A stretch of 64,000 nucleotides of DNA from CAWKEY01 sp963848675 (GTDB lineage Bacteria > Pseudomonadota > Gammaproteobacteria > Methylococcales > Methylomonadaceae), in assembly GCA_963848675.1 (NCBI GenBank), contig CAWKEY010000024.1, forward strand, positions 248,001-312,000. Direction: 5' to 3'. The translations under genes and the position numbers were made by a program. Every line of letters starts with the position of its first letter. Within the stretch, counting starts at the first letter, position 1. Shown piece after piece: positions 37,500-47,135 of the stretch. The notes beneath the pieces were generated by a model, which was not told the DNA's origin, did not search any database, and was given only the letters and a program-made list of their open reading frames with translations.

Positions 37500-40133
37500 T
37501 TAATCGTCTGTGTCCAGAACATTAAGGATTTCCTCGCACAGTAGTTCCTGTTTGGCTGCATCGGTAATAGCTTCTAAGTGCTGATCGGAGATGTAAAACA
37601 TATCCTCGGCACGGCTGCCGATAGTGGTGATTTTTGCACCATGCAAGTGGATGTTCTGGAGCAGGAACGCCTGGCCTATCTTGGATAAAAGACCGGCATG
37701 GTCAGTGGTAATCAGTTCCATGATGGTATATCGGCCTAACGGATCGGCGTGAAATTGAATGCTGGTCGGGATAGGAAAATGTTTGGCCTGTCTTGATTGT
37801 CGATGGATATTTTTATGAACTTTAATTTCGCGCTGCAGCAGGTTGCTACGCAGGGCGGTGCAGATATGTACCTCTCTGTACAGATCCTTGATGGGATCGC
37901 CGGACTGCTCAAGCACCTGGAAACTGTTAAGCACATAATTATCCAGGGTGGTCATGATCCGAGCATCGAGAATAGTAAGGCCTAACTGATCCAGGGTTGC
38001 CGTGCTTAAAGAAAAAATAGAGCCTTCATTTTTTGTGTAAATAAAAACTTCTGCGCTGCCGCGCTGGGTTTGTGGGCGCAGCAATACCAAAGGTAAATCA
38101 TCTTCGCTGGAGGAGGCAATGGCGATGGTATGCCAGGCTATTTCATCGGCTGAATAGCGTAAAAAATAATCGTCACTGGCGTGTTGCCAGGCCTGGTTAA
38201 TCAGCGGTTCGGCTATCCCGAGTTTAAGTAGTTCGTCATGTGCTTCTTTTTTGTTTTCGCGCAGACGCTCGGCCAGTGTCACGGGGTTTGGCAAGCCTCT
38301 GCGCAAGGCGCTGTGGGTCATGGCATAAAGCTCTTTGAGCAAGGCGTCTTTCCATGAGTTCCATAGTTCAGGGTTGGTAGCCCGGATATCGGCCACGGTC
38401 AGTAGATAGAGATGATTCAGGTATTCGACACTGCCTGCTTTCTGGGCAAATTCATGAATAACATCCGGGTCTCCGATGTCTTTGCGCTGCGCCGTCATCG
38501 ACATGATCAGGTGATTACGAACCAGCCAGCAGATGAGTTTGGTGTCGTGACTGGAAAGATCGTGTTGCAGGCAGAAATTACGGGCGATGTCTTCCCCAAT
38601 AGTGGAATGATCGCCGTTTCTGCCTTTGGCAATATCGTGAAACAGGGCGGCAAGATACAGTATTTCGGGTTTTGGGATCAGCAGAAAAATATTGTTGCAG
38701 AAAGGCAGTTCTTCGAGATGCTTTTCTAATGAAAACCGGCGCAAATTACCAATAACAAAAATGGTATGTTCGTCTACGGTGTAGATGTGAAATAAATCAT
38801 ACTGCATACGCGCGACGATGTTGGCAAAGGCGGGCAGATAGGCGGCCAATATGCCGTATCGATTCATGCGTCTTAACTGGTGCGTGATGCCGCCGGGCTG
38901 CCGGAATATTTCCATGAACAGACGATTTGCGCTTTTATTCTTACGAAAAGCATCGTCAATCAAATGCAGGTTTTTTCGAATTAGACGAATGGTCGTTGCT
39001 CTGATGCCCTTGATCGAGGGGTTCTGTTGCAGCAGCAAAAAACCCTCCAAGAGCGTCAACGGTTGCCGTTCAAAAATTTGCTCGTCAATCGCTTCAAGAT
39101 AGCCGTTAATTGCTGCAAAATTGTTGTTCAGGATAGTTTCCTTGACTGTAGAGCAGCCAACAAAGCGTTCACTGAATAATTGCAGCAAAATTTCATTCAG
39201 ACGCTCTAGGCCGAGTACGGTTTTAAAATAAAACTGCATAAAGCGTTCAACATCCTGGTTGTACTCGTGCTGTCCTTCGCTAAACCCGAATTGCTTGGCA
39301 AGATCGCGCTGGTAATCAAAAATTAGCCGGTCTTCGCTGCGGTTGGTCAGCAGATGCAGGGCATAACGAATGCGCCACAATACATCACGAGCAGCGATCA
39401 GTTCAGCATATTCAGACTCGGGCAGAAAGCCGTATTTGATTAGTTCCTTAAGGGTTGCGGAGTTGTAATGGCGTTTAAAAACCCAGGCGATGATTTGCAT
39501 GTCGCGCAGCCCGCCCGGGCACTCCTTAACGTTAGGTTCAAGATTGTAGGCGGTATCGTGGAATTTCGCATAGCGCAGTCGCTGCTCTTCCATTTTGGCG
39601 GCAAAAAAATCAGCAGATGGCCAGATTTTATCCGGAGTGATTTCATGTTTGACGGCTTCGTAAAGAGTTGTATTGCCGGCCAGCATGCGGACTTCCATGA
39701 GGCTGGTCATGATCGTTTGATCATTAATGGCGGCTTTAACGCAATCGGCAATGGTGCGCACGCTTTGCCCCGGTTTTAAACCGATATCCCAGAGGAAGGT
39801 AAAGAAATTTGCCAGTGCTTCCTGATAAGGATCGGTGTCGCTTGAGTCCAGTAACACGACAATATCAATGTCGGAGTAGGGAAACAGTTCTCTTCTTCCG
39901 TAACCGCCTACGGCCACCAGGCAAAGTTGTTGGGCGTGCCGGCCAAGAAAATGCTGCCAGCCGTAAGTTAAAATATCGTCAACGAAATCAGATTTTTCGT
40001 TAAGCAGTACAGTAACCGAACTGTTGGGGTCAAATTTTTGCCGTAGCTTGATGTCTTTTTGTTTGAGCAATTGTTTGAATTGCTGCAGGCTGTCCTTTGC
40101 TTGAAAGAGTAAGGGAATAATGTTTTTATTCAA
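37500..40133 (-). CDS. glnD: Bifunctional [protein-PII] uridylyltransferase/uridylyl-removing enzyme
   Basis: The 877-residue nitrogen sensor adds or removes UMP on PII proteins in response to glutamine. The domains are a nucleotidyltransferase (VGGYGRRELFPYSDIDIVVL, about residue 75), a PII-UT linker, an HD domain (ALFHDIAKGRNGDHS) and two C-terminal ACT domains (RTQRGSAEVFIYT and ELITTDHAGLLSKIGQAFLL). The start is TTG at 40133; no ATG is near, and a GAAGAG site lies in the end of map. The gap to map is 4 bp, so the two are coupled. Confidence 0.95.
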   Translation of the reverse strand: MNKNIIPLLFQAKDSLQQFKQLLKQKDIKLRQKFDPNSSVTVLLNEKSDFVDDILTYGWQHFLGRHAQQLCLVAVGGYGRRELFPYSDIDIVVLLDSSDTDPYQEALANFFTFLWDIGLKPGQSVRTIADCVKAAINDQTIMTSLMEVRMLAGNTTLYEAVKHEITPDKIWPSADFFAAKMEEQRLRYAKFHDTAYNLEPNVKECPGGLRDMQIIAWVFKRHYNSATLKELIKYGFLPESEYAELIAARDVLWRIRYALHLLTNRSEDRLIFDYQRDLAKQFGFSEGQHEYNQDVERFMQFYFKTVLGLERLNEILLQLFSERFVGCSTVKETILNNNFAAINGYLEAIDEQIFERQPLTLLEGFLLLQQNPSIKGIRATTIRLIRKNLHLIDDAFRKNKSANRLFMEIFRQPGGITHQLRRMNRYGILAAYLPAFANIVARMQYDLFHIYTVDEHTIFVIGNLRRFSLEKHLEELPFCNNIFLLIPKPEILYLAALFHDIAKGRNGDHSTIGEDIARNFCLQHDLSSHDTKLICWLVRNHLIMSMTAQRKDIGDPDVIHEFAQKAGSVEYLNHLYLLTVADIRATNPELWNSWKDALLKELYAMTHSALRRGLPNPVTLAERLRENKKEAHDELLKLGIAEPLINQAWQHASDDYFLRYSADEIAWHTIAIASSSEDDLPLVLLRPQTQRGSAEVFIYTKNEGSIFSLSTATLDQLGLTILDARIMTTLDNYVLNSFQVLEQSGDPIKDLYREVHICTALRSNLLQREIKVHKNIHRQSRQAKHFPIPTSIQFHADPLGRYTIMELITTDHAGLLSKIGQAFLLQNIHLHGAKITTIGSRAEDMFYISDQHLEAITDAAKQELLCEEILNVLDTDD

Positions 40134-40137
40134 TTAA

Positions 40138-40902
40138 TTACATCTCTTCTTTGCGTAAAGTCAGGATCTCATAGCCATCCTTTGTGACCAGTATGGTATG
40201 TTCCCATTGAGCAGACAGGCTGCGGTCTTTGGTAACCGCCGTCCAGCCATCGGTTAATACTTTGACATGGCGCTTGCCTAAGTTAAGCATGGGTTCAATG
40301 GTAAAAATCATGCCGGCTTCCAGTCTCTCACCCTCGCCGGACTTGCCGTAATGCAGCACCTGCGGTTCTTCATGAAATTTTTTGCCGATGCCATGGCCGC
40401 AAAATTCCCTGACCACAGAGTAGCGATTGGTCTCGGCATATTTCTGTATGGCGTGGCCAATATCGCCTAGTGTAGTGCCCGGCTTGACTTGTTCAATGCC
40501 CCGAAACATGGATTCTTGGGTGATTTTAACCAGGCGTTTTGCATGGGGACTGGTGTCGCCGAGGCAAAACATTTTGCTGGTATCGCCGTGGTAATCATCT
40601 TTGATAACCGTAATGTCAATATTGACGATATCACCGGATTTGAGTTTTTTTTCGCAGGGGATGCCATGACAGACCTGCTGGTTGACCGATGTGCATATCG
40701 ATTTTGGAAAGCCGTGGTAATTGAGCGGCGCCGGAATGGCTTTTTGCACATTAACAATATAATCATGGCAGATTTTATCGAGCTCATTTGTCGTAACACC
40801 TGGAACCACGTAGGGCGCAATCATTTCCAAAACCTCTGCCGCCAGTTTACCGGCGGCACGCATTTTTTCAATTTCACTTTCGGTTTTAATGATGATGCTC
40901 AT
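40138..40902 (-). CDS. map: Methionine aminopeptidase, type I
   Basis: The enzyme removes the N-terminal methionine from new proteins. The metal ligands are visible in VNIDITVIKDDYHGDTSKMF, FCGHGIGKKFHEEPQVLHY, MIFTIEPMLN and AQWEHTILVT. The length of 254 residues is normal. It is divergent from rpsB, as in E. coli, and its stop codon lies 4 bp before glnD. Confidence 0.96.
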   Translation of the reverse strand: MSIIIKTESEIEKMRAAGKLAAEVLEMIAPYVVPGVTTNELDKICHDYIVNVQKAIPAPLNYHGFPKSICTSVNQQVCHGIPCEKKLKSGDIVNIDITVIKDDYHGDTSKMFCLGDTSPHAKRLVKITQESMFRGIEQVKPGTTLGDIGHAIQKYAETNRYSVVREFCGHGIGKKFHEEPQVLHYGKSGEGERLEAGMIFTIEPMLNLGKRHVKVLTDGWTAVTKDRSLSAQWEHTILVTKDGYEILTLRKEEM

Positions 40903-41014
40903 GATTCAAGGTATAAGGCTAAAGGCTCAAAGGTAAATGCTAGGGCTAAGGTGCAGAAGGGCTATGTTTACCTCTCGCTAGTTGCTCAAAGAGATAATAT
41001 TAACAGAGATCAGC

Positions 41015-41043
41015 TTGTTGTAAAAACAGTATTATGGTATAAA
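41015..41043 (+). promoter_or_regulatory. Sigma-70 promoter of the rpsB-tsf operon
   Basis: TTGTTG (41015-41020) and TATAAA (41038-41043) are spaced by exactly 17 bp. Initiation would fall near 41050, leaving a leader of about 145 nt before rpsB. The surroundings are AT-rich, as expected of a strong ribosomal promoter. Confidence 0.7.
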
Positions 41044-41049
41044 GTTAAG

Positions 41050-41195
41050 TTCATTTTTGTATCAATACTCACACTTAACCGTCACGTTTGGCAGGGTGCC
41101 GGCCCAGTTTGTTGGGACTGGTTGTCAAGCGGGGTAGGTGGAGGCGTAACCCATTCGGAATAAAATTCCGATATTTTATATTTTTAGGAGAACAC
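41050..41195 (+). ncRNA. Structured rpsB leader, candidate S2 autoregulation element
   Basis: The ~145-nt leader is GC-rich in its centre (GCAGGGTGCCGGCCCAGTT, GGGTAGGTGGAGGCG), unlike its flanks, and ends with a perfect TCGGAAT/ATTCCGA hairpin (about 41154-41171) just before the AGGAG ribosome site. Gammaproteobacteria carry a conserved rpsB leader by which S2 represses its own operon. That this one is homologous is inferred from position and structure; a covariance search would decide. Confidence 0.5.
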
Positions 41196-41936
41196 ATGGC
41201 AGCAGTATCTATGCGTCAAATGCTTGAAGCGGGTGTCCATTTTGGGCATCAAACTCGTTATTGGAACCCGAAAATGGCTAACTACCTGTTCGGTGCGCGT
41301 AACAAAATCCATATTATCAATCTGGAAAAAACGCTTCCGCTGTTTAATGACGCTATGAATTACTTGGGTCAGATGACCGCAAACAAAGGCAGCATATTGT
41401 TTGTGGGCACCAAAAAATCAGCACGTAAAGCTGTTGCGGAAGAGGCAACGCGTTGTGGTATGCCTTATGTCAATCATCGCTGGTTAGGCGGCATGTTGAC
41501 AAACTTTAAAACCATAAAGAAATCCATTAACCGCTTGAAAGAACTGGAAGCCATGAAAGCTGACGGCACCCTTTATCATAAATTCAGCAAGAAAGAAGCG
41601 CTGGGTATGGAGCGTGAGTTGGAAAAACTGGAGCGTAGTCTTGGTGGTATTAAAGACATGAAAGGCGTTCCTGACGTCATTTTTGTGCTGGACGTCGGCT
41701 ACGAAAAAAATGCTATTAGTGAAGCGAGAAAACTGGGCATCCCGGTAGTCGGCATAGTCGACTCCAATAACTCTCCAGAACGCGTGGATTACGTCATTCC
41801 CGGCAATGATGACTCCATTCGTGCAGTAACACTATACTGCCAAAGCGCAGCTGCAGCAGTGCTGGAAGCGAAAGCAGCAGGCTTGGATATGTCGGCAAAA
41901 ACTGATGATTTTGTTGAAGAAGCAGCTGCTGAATAA
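41196..41936 (+). CDS. rpsB: 30S ribosomal protein S2
   Basis: The start is ATG 41196 with AGGAG upstream, giving MAAVSMRQMLEAGVHFGHQT, the conserved S2 beginning, and 246 residues. Further blocks are WNPKM, IHIINLEKTLPLF, VNHRWLGGMLTNFKTI, DVIFVLDVGYEKNAI and GIVDSNN. It is the first gene of the rpsB-tsf-pyrH-frr cluster. Confidence 0.98.
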   Translation: MAAVSMRQMLEAGVHFGHQTRYWNPKMANYLFGARNKIHIINLEKTLPLFNDAMNYLGQMTANKGSILFVGTKKSARKAVAEEATRCGMPYVNHRWLGGMLTNFKTIKKSINRLKELEAMKADGTLYHKFSKKEALGMERELEKLERSLGGIKDMKGVPDVIFVLDVGYEKNAISEARKLGIPVVGIVDSNNSPERVDYVIPGNDDSIRAVTLYCQSAAAAVLEAKAAGLDMSAKTDDFVEEAAAE

Positions 41937-41994
41937 CACATTGACTCGCCATGCCGGCGCTTCCTGTGCGGCGAGTATTAAGAATTAAGTAAAG

Positions 41995-42019
41995 AACGCC
42001 TCCTTACGGGGGCGTTTTT
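41995..42019 (+). terminator. Partial terminator/attenuator between rpsB and tsf
   Basis: AACGCCTCC pairs with GGGGGCGTT (one G-U) around a TTAC loop and is followed by TTTT. Such an internal terminator between rpsB and tsf is known in E. coli and lowers tsf relative to rpsB expression. The tsf start follows 31 bp later. Confidence 0.8.
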
Positions 42020-42049
42020 ATAGTGATGAACAAAGAGGAAAAACAAGGC

Positions 42050-42928
42050 ATGAGTATTACTGCGGCAATGGTTAAGGAACTGCGTGAAAGAACGGGTTCA
42101 GGCATGATGGAATGCAAAAAAGCATTAGTTGAAACAAATGGTGATCTGGAACTGGCTATCGAAAATATGCGTAAAGCGGGTCTGGCCAAAGCAGATAAAA
42201 AATCCGGCCGTATTGCGGCTGAAGGTATTATCGGCGTTAAAATCAGTGATGACGGCAAAACGGCGGTAATCGTTGATATCAACTGCGAAACCGATTTTGT
42301 TGCCAAAGGTGATGATTTTGTTCAGTTCGTTAATAATGTAACGAACGCTTTGTTGAATGCTGACGTTAATACAGAAGAGCAATTGCTGGCCATGCCGTTG
42401 GCTGATGGCAAGAGCGTTGAAGAAGTGCGCCGTAGCCTGATTGCCAAGCTGGGCGAGAATATTACCGTCAGACGTTTTGACAAGTTCAAAACGGAAGGCG
42501 GCACCGCCTGCTATTTGCACGGGAGCAAAATTGGTGTGATCGTAGAGCTGGCCAAAGCCGATCGCGAACTGGGTAAAGACATCGCCATGCATATCGCAGC
42601 CAGCAAGCCGATTTGCGTCTCTGATGATCAGGTCTCTTCAGAACTGATTGAAAAAGAAAAAGAAATTTTCTCTGCGCAAGCCTTGGAAAGCGGCAAACCT
42701 GCGGAAATTGTGGAAAAAATGATTGCTGGCCGTATCAGCAAATTTTTGGCTGAAATCACCCTGTTGGGTCAGCCATTCATCAAAGATGACAAAGTTACTG
42801 TCGGCAAACTGGTGGCCGGAAAAGGCAACAGCGTAATCCGCTTTACCCGCTTTGAAGTGGGTGAAGGCATTGAAAAGAAGGAAGAAAACTTTGCCGAAGA
42901 GGTAATGGCACAAGTTAGAGGTAGTTAA
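42050..42928 (+). CDS. tsf: Translation elongation factor Ts
   Basis: EF-Ts exchanges GDP for GTP on EF-Tu. The start ATG 42050 gives MSITAAMVKELRERTGSGMMECKKAL..., the standard N-terminus, including the TDFVAKGD core motif. The protein has 292 residues. A longer frame from 42023 is excluded by this match. AGAGG lies about ten bases upstream. Confidence 0.97.
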   Translation: MSITAAMVKELRERTGSGMMECKKALVETNGDLELAIENMRKAGLAKADKKSGRIAAEGIIGVKISDDGKTAVIVDINCETDFVAKGDDFVQFVNNVTNALLNADVNTEEQLLAMPLADGKSVEEVRRSLIAKLGENITVRRFDKFKTEGGTACYLHGSKIGVIVELAKADRELGKDIAMHIAASKPICVSDDQVSSELIEKEKEIFSAQALESGKPAEIVEKMIAGRISKFLAEITLLGQPFIKDDKVTVGKLVAGKGNSVIRFTRFEVGEGIEKKEENFAEEVMAQVRGS

Positions 42929-42991
42929 TACCCCCTTAGGCTGGAAGCCTGAGTTCTATGCGTCAATAATAAAACCGACACCGATGTGAAT

Positions 42992-43723
42992 ATGACAAAA
43001 CTGATTTGCCAGAGAATTCTGCTTAAACTGAGTGGTGAAGCTTTAATGAGCAAGGAAGGCGGCAGTATCGATGCGGATATTGTCAAGCGCCTTGCCACTG
43101 AAATTAAAGACTTATGTGATGTGGGTATACAGGTTGGATTGGTGATCGGGGGCGGCAATATATTGCGGGGTGCTGAAAAAGCCTCGGAAGGTCTGGATAG
43201 GGTAACGAGTGACCAGATGGGCATGCTGGCCACGGTCATCAATGCTTTGGCCATGCAGGATGCGCTCGAAGCGCACGGCCAGCAGGTCAGAGTGATGTCG
43301 GCCTTAAAAATAAATCAGGTCTGCGAGGATTATATTCGCCGCCGTGCCGTCAGGCACCTGGAAAAAGGCCGGGTGGTCATCTTTGCGGCGGGCACTGGCA
43401 ATCCCTTTTTTACCACCGATTCGGCCGCCAGTCTGAGGGCCATTGAAATCAATGCCCAACTGATGATTAAAGCCACCAAGGTTAAAGGTGTCTATTCGGC
43501 TGACCCTGAAAAGGTCAAGGATGCCAAATTTTATTCACGCTTGACGTATGATGAAGCACTGGATCAGCGCCTCAATGTCATGGATGCCACTGCACTGGTA
43601 TTATGCCGGGATAACAATTTACCGATGCGCGTCATGAATATCTTTGACAAAGGCGCGATCATGAGACTGATGATGGGCGAAGAGATAGGCTCTCTTATTC
43701 AACGAGGAAAACATAATGATTAG
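42992..43723 (+). CDS. pyrH: UMP kinase
   Basis: The bacterial hexameric UMP kinase makes UDP. It shows RILLKLSGEAL at the N-terminus, GLVIGGGNILRG, FAAGTGNPFFTTDSAA and NIFDKGAIMRLM. ATG 42992 (243 residues) fits the family better than the in-frame GTG six bases upstream. Its last eight bases overlap frr. Confidence 0.96.
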   Translation: MTKLICQRILLKLSGEALMSKEGGSIDADIVKRLATEIKDLCDVGIQVGLVIGGGNILRGAEKASEGLDRVTSDQMGMLATVINALAMQDALEAHGQQVRVMSALKINQVCEDYIRRRAVRHLEKGRVVIFAAGTGNPFFTTDSAASLRAIEINAQLMIKATKVKGVYSADPEKVKDAKFYSRLTYDEALDQRLNVMDATALVLCRDNNLPMRVMNIFDKGAIMRLMMGEEIGSLIQRGKHND

Positions 43724-44273
43724 TGATATTCAACAAGATGCCTCCACCCGTATGGGCAAAAGCATCGAAGCGTTAAAACACGAATTCTCAAAAATAAGAA
43801 CAGGCCGGGCGCATCCGAGTCTTCTCGATCAAATTAGCGTTTCGTATTATGGCTCCGAGTCATCCTTATCGCAGGTTGCCAACATCGCTGTTGAAGATGC
43901 CCGCACGTTAACCATCACGCCTTGGGAAAAAGGCATGGTACAGGCGATTGAAAAAGCCATAATGAAATCGGACCTTGGCCTGAATCCGGCGACTAACGGC
44001 ATGACTATCCGTATTCCGCTGCCGCCGCTAACTGAAGAGCGTCGTCGTGATCTGGTCAAAGTGGTTCGGCATGAGGCAGAAAACGGCCGTGTGTCGATAA
44101 GAAACATTCGCCGCGATGCCAATTCGGAAATAAAAGACGCCTTGAAGGAAAAACTGATTTCGGAAGATGAAGCGCGCGGTGCCGAAGAAAAAATCCAGAA
44201 ATTGACTGACCAGTACATTAAGGAAGTGGAGAAATTACTGGAAGCAAAAGAGGCAGATCTCCTGTCACTTTAA
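43716..44273 (+). CDS. frr: Ribosome recycling factor
   Basis: RRF splits post-termination ribosomes together with EF-G. The 185-residue protein has the long three-helix bundle with KIRTGRAHPSLLDQISVSYYG and the C-terminal LTDQYIKEVEKLLEAKEADLL. The start overlaps pyrH by 8 bp, so translation is coupled. Confidence 0.97.
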   Translation: MISDIQQDASTRMGKSIEALKHEFSKIRTGRAHPSLLDQISVSYYGSESSLSQVANIAVEDARTLTITPWEKGMVQAIEKAIMKSDLGLNPATNGMTIRIPLPPLTEERRRDLVKVVRHEAENGRVSIRNIRRDANSEIKDALKEKLISEDEARGAEEKIQKLTDQYIKEVEKLLEAKEADLLSL

Positions 44274-44287
44274 CCGGAACTTGAACC

Positions 44288-45055
44288 ATGTCTGCTGATG
44301 ACTGCCAGCGCTTAGAATCAGATAACAAGAATCCTCGGCACATCGCCATTATCATGGATGGCAATGGCCGTTGGGCGCAGAGAATATTTATGCCGCGAGC
44401 CATCGGTCATCAGGCAGGGGTCAGAGCGGTCAGAAAAATTGTCGAATATTGCAGCCAGCAAAAGATCGAGGTACTCACCTTATTCGCTTTCAGTAGTGAA
44501 AACTGGCGCCGTCCGGAAGACGAAGTATCCATGCTGATGGATTTGTTTATTGCGACTCTGCAACGAGAAATCAATAAATTACACAAGAACGATATTCGCC
44601 TGCGTTTTATTGGCGACAGAAGCGCATTTTTGGACAAATTGCAGCATAAAATAGCCGAGGGCGAGGCGAAAACTCAAGGCAACAAAGGCTTGACACTGGT
44701 AGTGGCGGCAAATTACGGTGGCCGTTGGGATATGTGCCAGGCGTTCCGGCAAGTGGCGGATAAAATTGCGGCAGGAGAACTCCAAAACCAGGACATCAGC
44801 GAAGAGCTGATTAACCAGCATTTATCAACTGCTGATTTGCCCGAACCGGATCTGTTTATCAGAACGGGTGGCGAGCAGCGTGTGAGTAATTTCTTGCTGT
44901 GGCAATTAGCTTACACAGAGATGTACTTCACAACAACACTCTGGCCCGACTTCGACCAGAATTCACTTGAAGACGCCATTAACAGCTTTAAAAGCCGGCA
45001 AAGGCGCTTTGGCCATACCGGAGAACAGGTGCTTAATAAATCTGTCACTCTATAA
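44288..45055 (+). CDS. uppS: Undecaprenyl diphosphate synthase (cis-isoprenyl transferase)
   Basis: This enzyme builds the C55 lipid carrier for peptidoglycan. The signature HIAIIMDGNGRWA holds the catalytic Asp, with HQAGVRAVR, TLFAFSSENWRRP and PEPDLFIRTGGEQRVSNFLL further on. The length is 255 residues. It follows frr by 14 bp. Confidence 0.96.
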   Translation: MSADDCQRLESDNKNPRHIAIIMDGNGRWAQRIFMPRAIGHQAGVRAVRKIVEYCSQQKIEVLTLFAFSSENWRRPEDEVSMLMDLFIATLQREINKLHKNDIRLRFIGDRSAFLDKLQHKIAEGEAKTQGNKGLTLVVAANYGGRWDMCQAFRQVADKIAAGELQNQDISEELINQHLSTADLPEPDLFIRTGGEQRVSNFLLWQLAYTEMYFTTTLWPDFDQNSLEDAINSFKSRQRRFGHTGEQVLNKSVTL

Positions 45056-45081
45056 TTTCAAAATAACCCAAATAATAAATC

Positions 45082-45957
45082 ATGTTACTACAGCGCATTA
45101 TAACCGCTTTAATATTAGTGCCTTTGATGGTGCTGGCCGTGTTCAAGCTGCCTGCCGAATATTTTTCGTTGGTGCTGGCTCTGATTACGCTTCTGGCGGC
45201 ATGGGAATGGACCAATCTGGCAGGCATTCATTCGCTATATAAACGCGTGTTGTTTTTGTTCGGCTTGATTGTGCCAATGCTGGGTATTCATTTTTGGACG
45301 CAGTTTCTTGAATTGATTGCACAAAGCATTGAAATGACGACGGATGTCAGGGAATATTCGGGCATTCTGGAATGGCTGGTGGTTGCACCGGTGTTGTTCT
45401 GGGTGCTGGTAATGATCATCATCAGAAACGCGCCGTCGGGTGTATTAAAACTGGAATTGAAAACCTGTTACAAGGGTTTGATGGGCTGGTTTGTTTTGCT
45501 GGCAGCCTGGATGTTCCTATCGCGCTTAAGAACGTTCTATGGCGCCGAAATGGCCATGTATTTTCTGGTCTTGATTTGGGCTGCGGACATTTCAGCGTAT
45601 TTTGTCGGCAAGCAATACGGTAACGCCAAACTGGCCGCTGAAATCAGCCCAGGCAAAACCGTTGCAGGCATGTACGGCGCTTTGGCAGCCGGAGTCATCT
45701 GTGCAGTGGTGTTAAGTCTGATTTATGGCTTTAACCTGATGGTGGCCTCAGACTTTGTCCTCCTGTCGGTATTGACCGTTTTGATATCGATTTACGGGGA
45801 TCTGTTCTTTAGCGTGGTTAAACGGCTGCGCGGAGTAAAAGACAGCGGCACTTTACTGCCTGGGCACGGTGGGATTCTCGATAGAGTCGACAGTCTCATT
45901 GCGGCAGCACCGTTTTTCTATGCTGGAATTTTATTGATTTATAGGGCAGTAGAATGA
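45082..45957 (+). CDS. cdsA: Phosphatidate cytidylyltransferase
   Basis: CdsA makes CDP-diacylglycerol, the substrate of PssA encoded at 8728-9471. The 291-residue membrane protein has about eight helices and the C-terminal signature GDLFFSVVKRLRGVKDSG-TLLPGHGGILDRVDS. Its stop codon overlaps the dxr start as ATGA. Confidence 0.96.
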   Translation: MLLQRIITALILVPLMVLAVFKLPAEYFSLVLALITLLAAWEWTNLAGIHSLYKRVLFLFGLIVPMLGIHFWTQFLELIAQSIEMTTDVREYSGILEWLVVAPVLFWVLVMIIIRNAPSGVLKLELKTCYKGLMGWFVLLAAWMFLSRLRTFYGAEMAMYFLVLIWAADISAYFVGKQYGNAKLAAEISPGKTVAGMYGALAAGVICAVVLSLIYGFNLMVASDFVLLSVLTVLISIYGDLFFSVVKRLRGVKDSGTLLPGHGGILDRVDSLIAAAPFFYAGILLIYRAVE

Positions 45958-47135
45958 AGGGCATTTGCGTACTTGGAGCCACGGGTTCAATCGGTGTCAG
46001 TACTTTGGACGTTGCCGCCAGGCACGCACAGCTTTATAAAGTCATTGCGTTAACCGCACATACCAATATCGAAGCGCTCTACGAACAGTGCCTCGCGCAT
46101 CATCCAGAATATGCTGTCGTCGTCGATGAAGGCAAGGCTAAGGTTTTTCAAGACAAGATAAACGCTTCGCCGGTTGCCGATATTAAGGTATTGTCCGGCA
46201 CCAAGGCACTGGAGCAGGTGGCGACGCTGGAACAGGTTGATTCAGTAATGGCGGCAATTGTGGGTGCGGCCGGCTTGTTGCCTTCCTTGGCAGCGGCCAA
46301 AGCCGGCAAAACGGTTTTATTGGCCAATAAAGAAGCGCTGGTTATGTCCGGCGATATTTTTATGCAGGCCGTTGCCGAATCGGGCGGGCAATTGCTGCCC
46401 ATCGACAGCGAACATAATGCCATATTCCAGTGTATGCCGTCCGGCTACAAAACCGGCACCCAGGCCAAAGAAGCCCGGCGCATTCTGTTGACGGCCTCAG
46501 GCGGCCCGTTCCGGGAAATGCCGATTGAACAAATGGCCGAGGTGACACCCGATCAAGCCGTGGCGCATCCAAACTGGGATATGGGCAGAAAAATTTCCGT
46601 TGATTCGGCCACCATGATGAATAAAGGCCTGGAAATGATAGAAGCCTGTCTCTTGTTCAATATGCAACCCAATCAAATACAGGTGGTAATCCACCCGCAA
46701 AGCGTTATCCATTCCATGGTGGATTATGTTGATGGCACCGTGCTGGCGCAAATGGGTAACCCGGACATGCGCATTCCCATCGCCCATTCCATGGCTTGGC
46801 CGGAACGCTTTGATTCAGGCGTGGCGCCGTTGAACATTTTTGATGTCCGGCGCATGGATTTTGAAGAACCCAATCTGGAGCGGTTTCCCTGTTTGCGCCT
46901 GGCTTATGAAGCCATTAATGCCGGTGGCATTATGCCGACGGTCTTGAACGCCGCCAACGAAATAGCTGTGGATGCCTTTTTAAATGAGCGGGTGCGGTTT
47001 ACCGATATTCCGGTCATTATTGAGCGCTGTATGCAGCAGTTTGAGGTTCGACCGGCTGATAGCCTGGATATTATCCTGGACGTCGATCAACAGGCCAGAG
47101 CCGTTTCTCAACAGATCATTGAAAACCTAATTTAA
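45954..47135 (+). CDS. dxr: 1-deoxy-D-xylulose 5-phosphate reductoisomerase
   Basis: Dxr is the second enzyme of the methylerythritol phosphate isoprenoid pathway. It has the NADPH motif VLGATGSIGVSTLDV, ALANKEALV-type LLANKEALVMSG, the metal site PIDSEHNAIFQC, and GGPFREM and HPNWDMGRKISVDSATMMNKG. The length, 393 residues, is normal. The stop overlaps the rseP ATG. Confidence 0.96.
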   Translation: MKGICVLGATGSIGVSTLDVAARHAQLYKVIALTAHTNIEALYEQCLAHHPEYAVVVDEGKAKVFQDKINASPVADIKVLSGTKALEQVATLEQVDSVMAAIVGAAGLLPSLAAAKAGKTVLLANKEALVMSGDIFMQAVAESGGQLLPIDSEHNAIFQCMPSGYKTGTQAKEARRILLTASGGPFREMPIEQMAEVTPDQAVAHPNWDMGRKISVDSATMMNKGLEMIEACLLFNMQPNQIQVVIHPQSVIHSMVDYVDGTVLAQMGNPDMRIPIAHSMAWPERFDSGVAPLNIFDVRRMDFEEPNLERFPCLRLAYEAINAGGIMPTVLNAANEIAVDAFLNERVRFTDIPVIIERCMQQFEVRPADSLDIILDVDQQARAVSQQIIENLI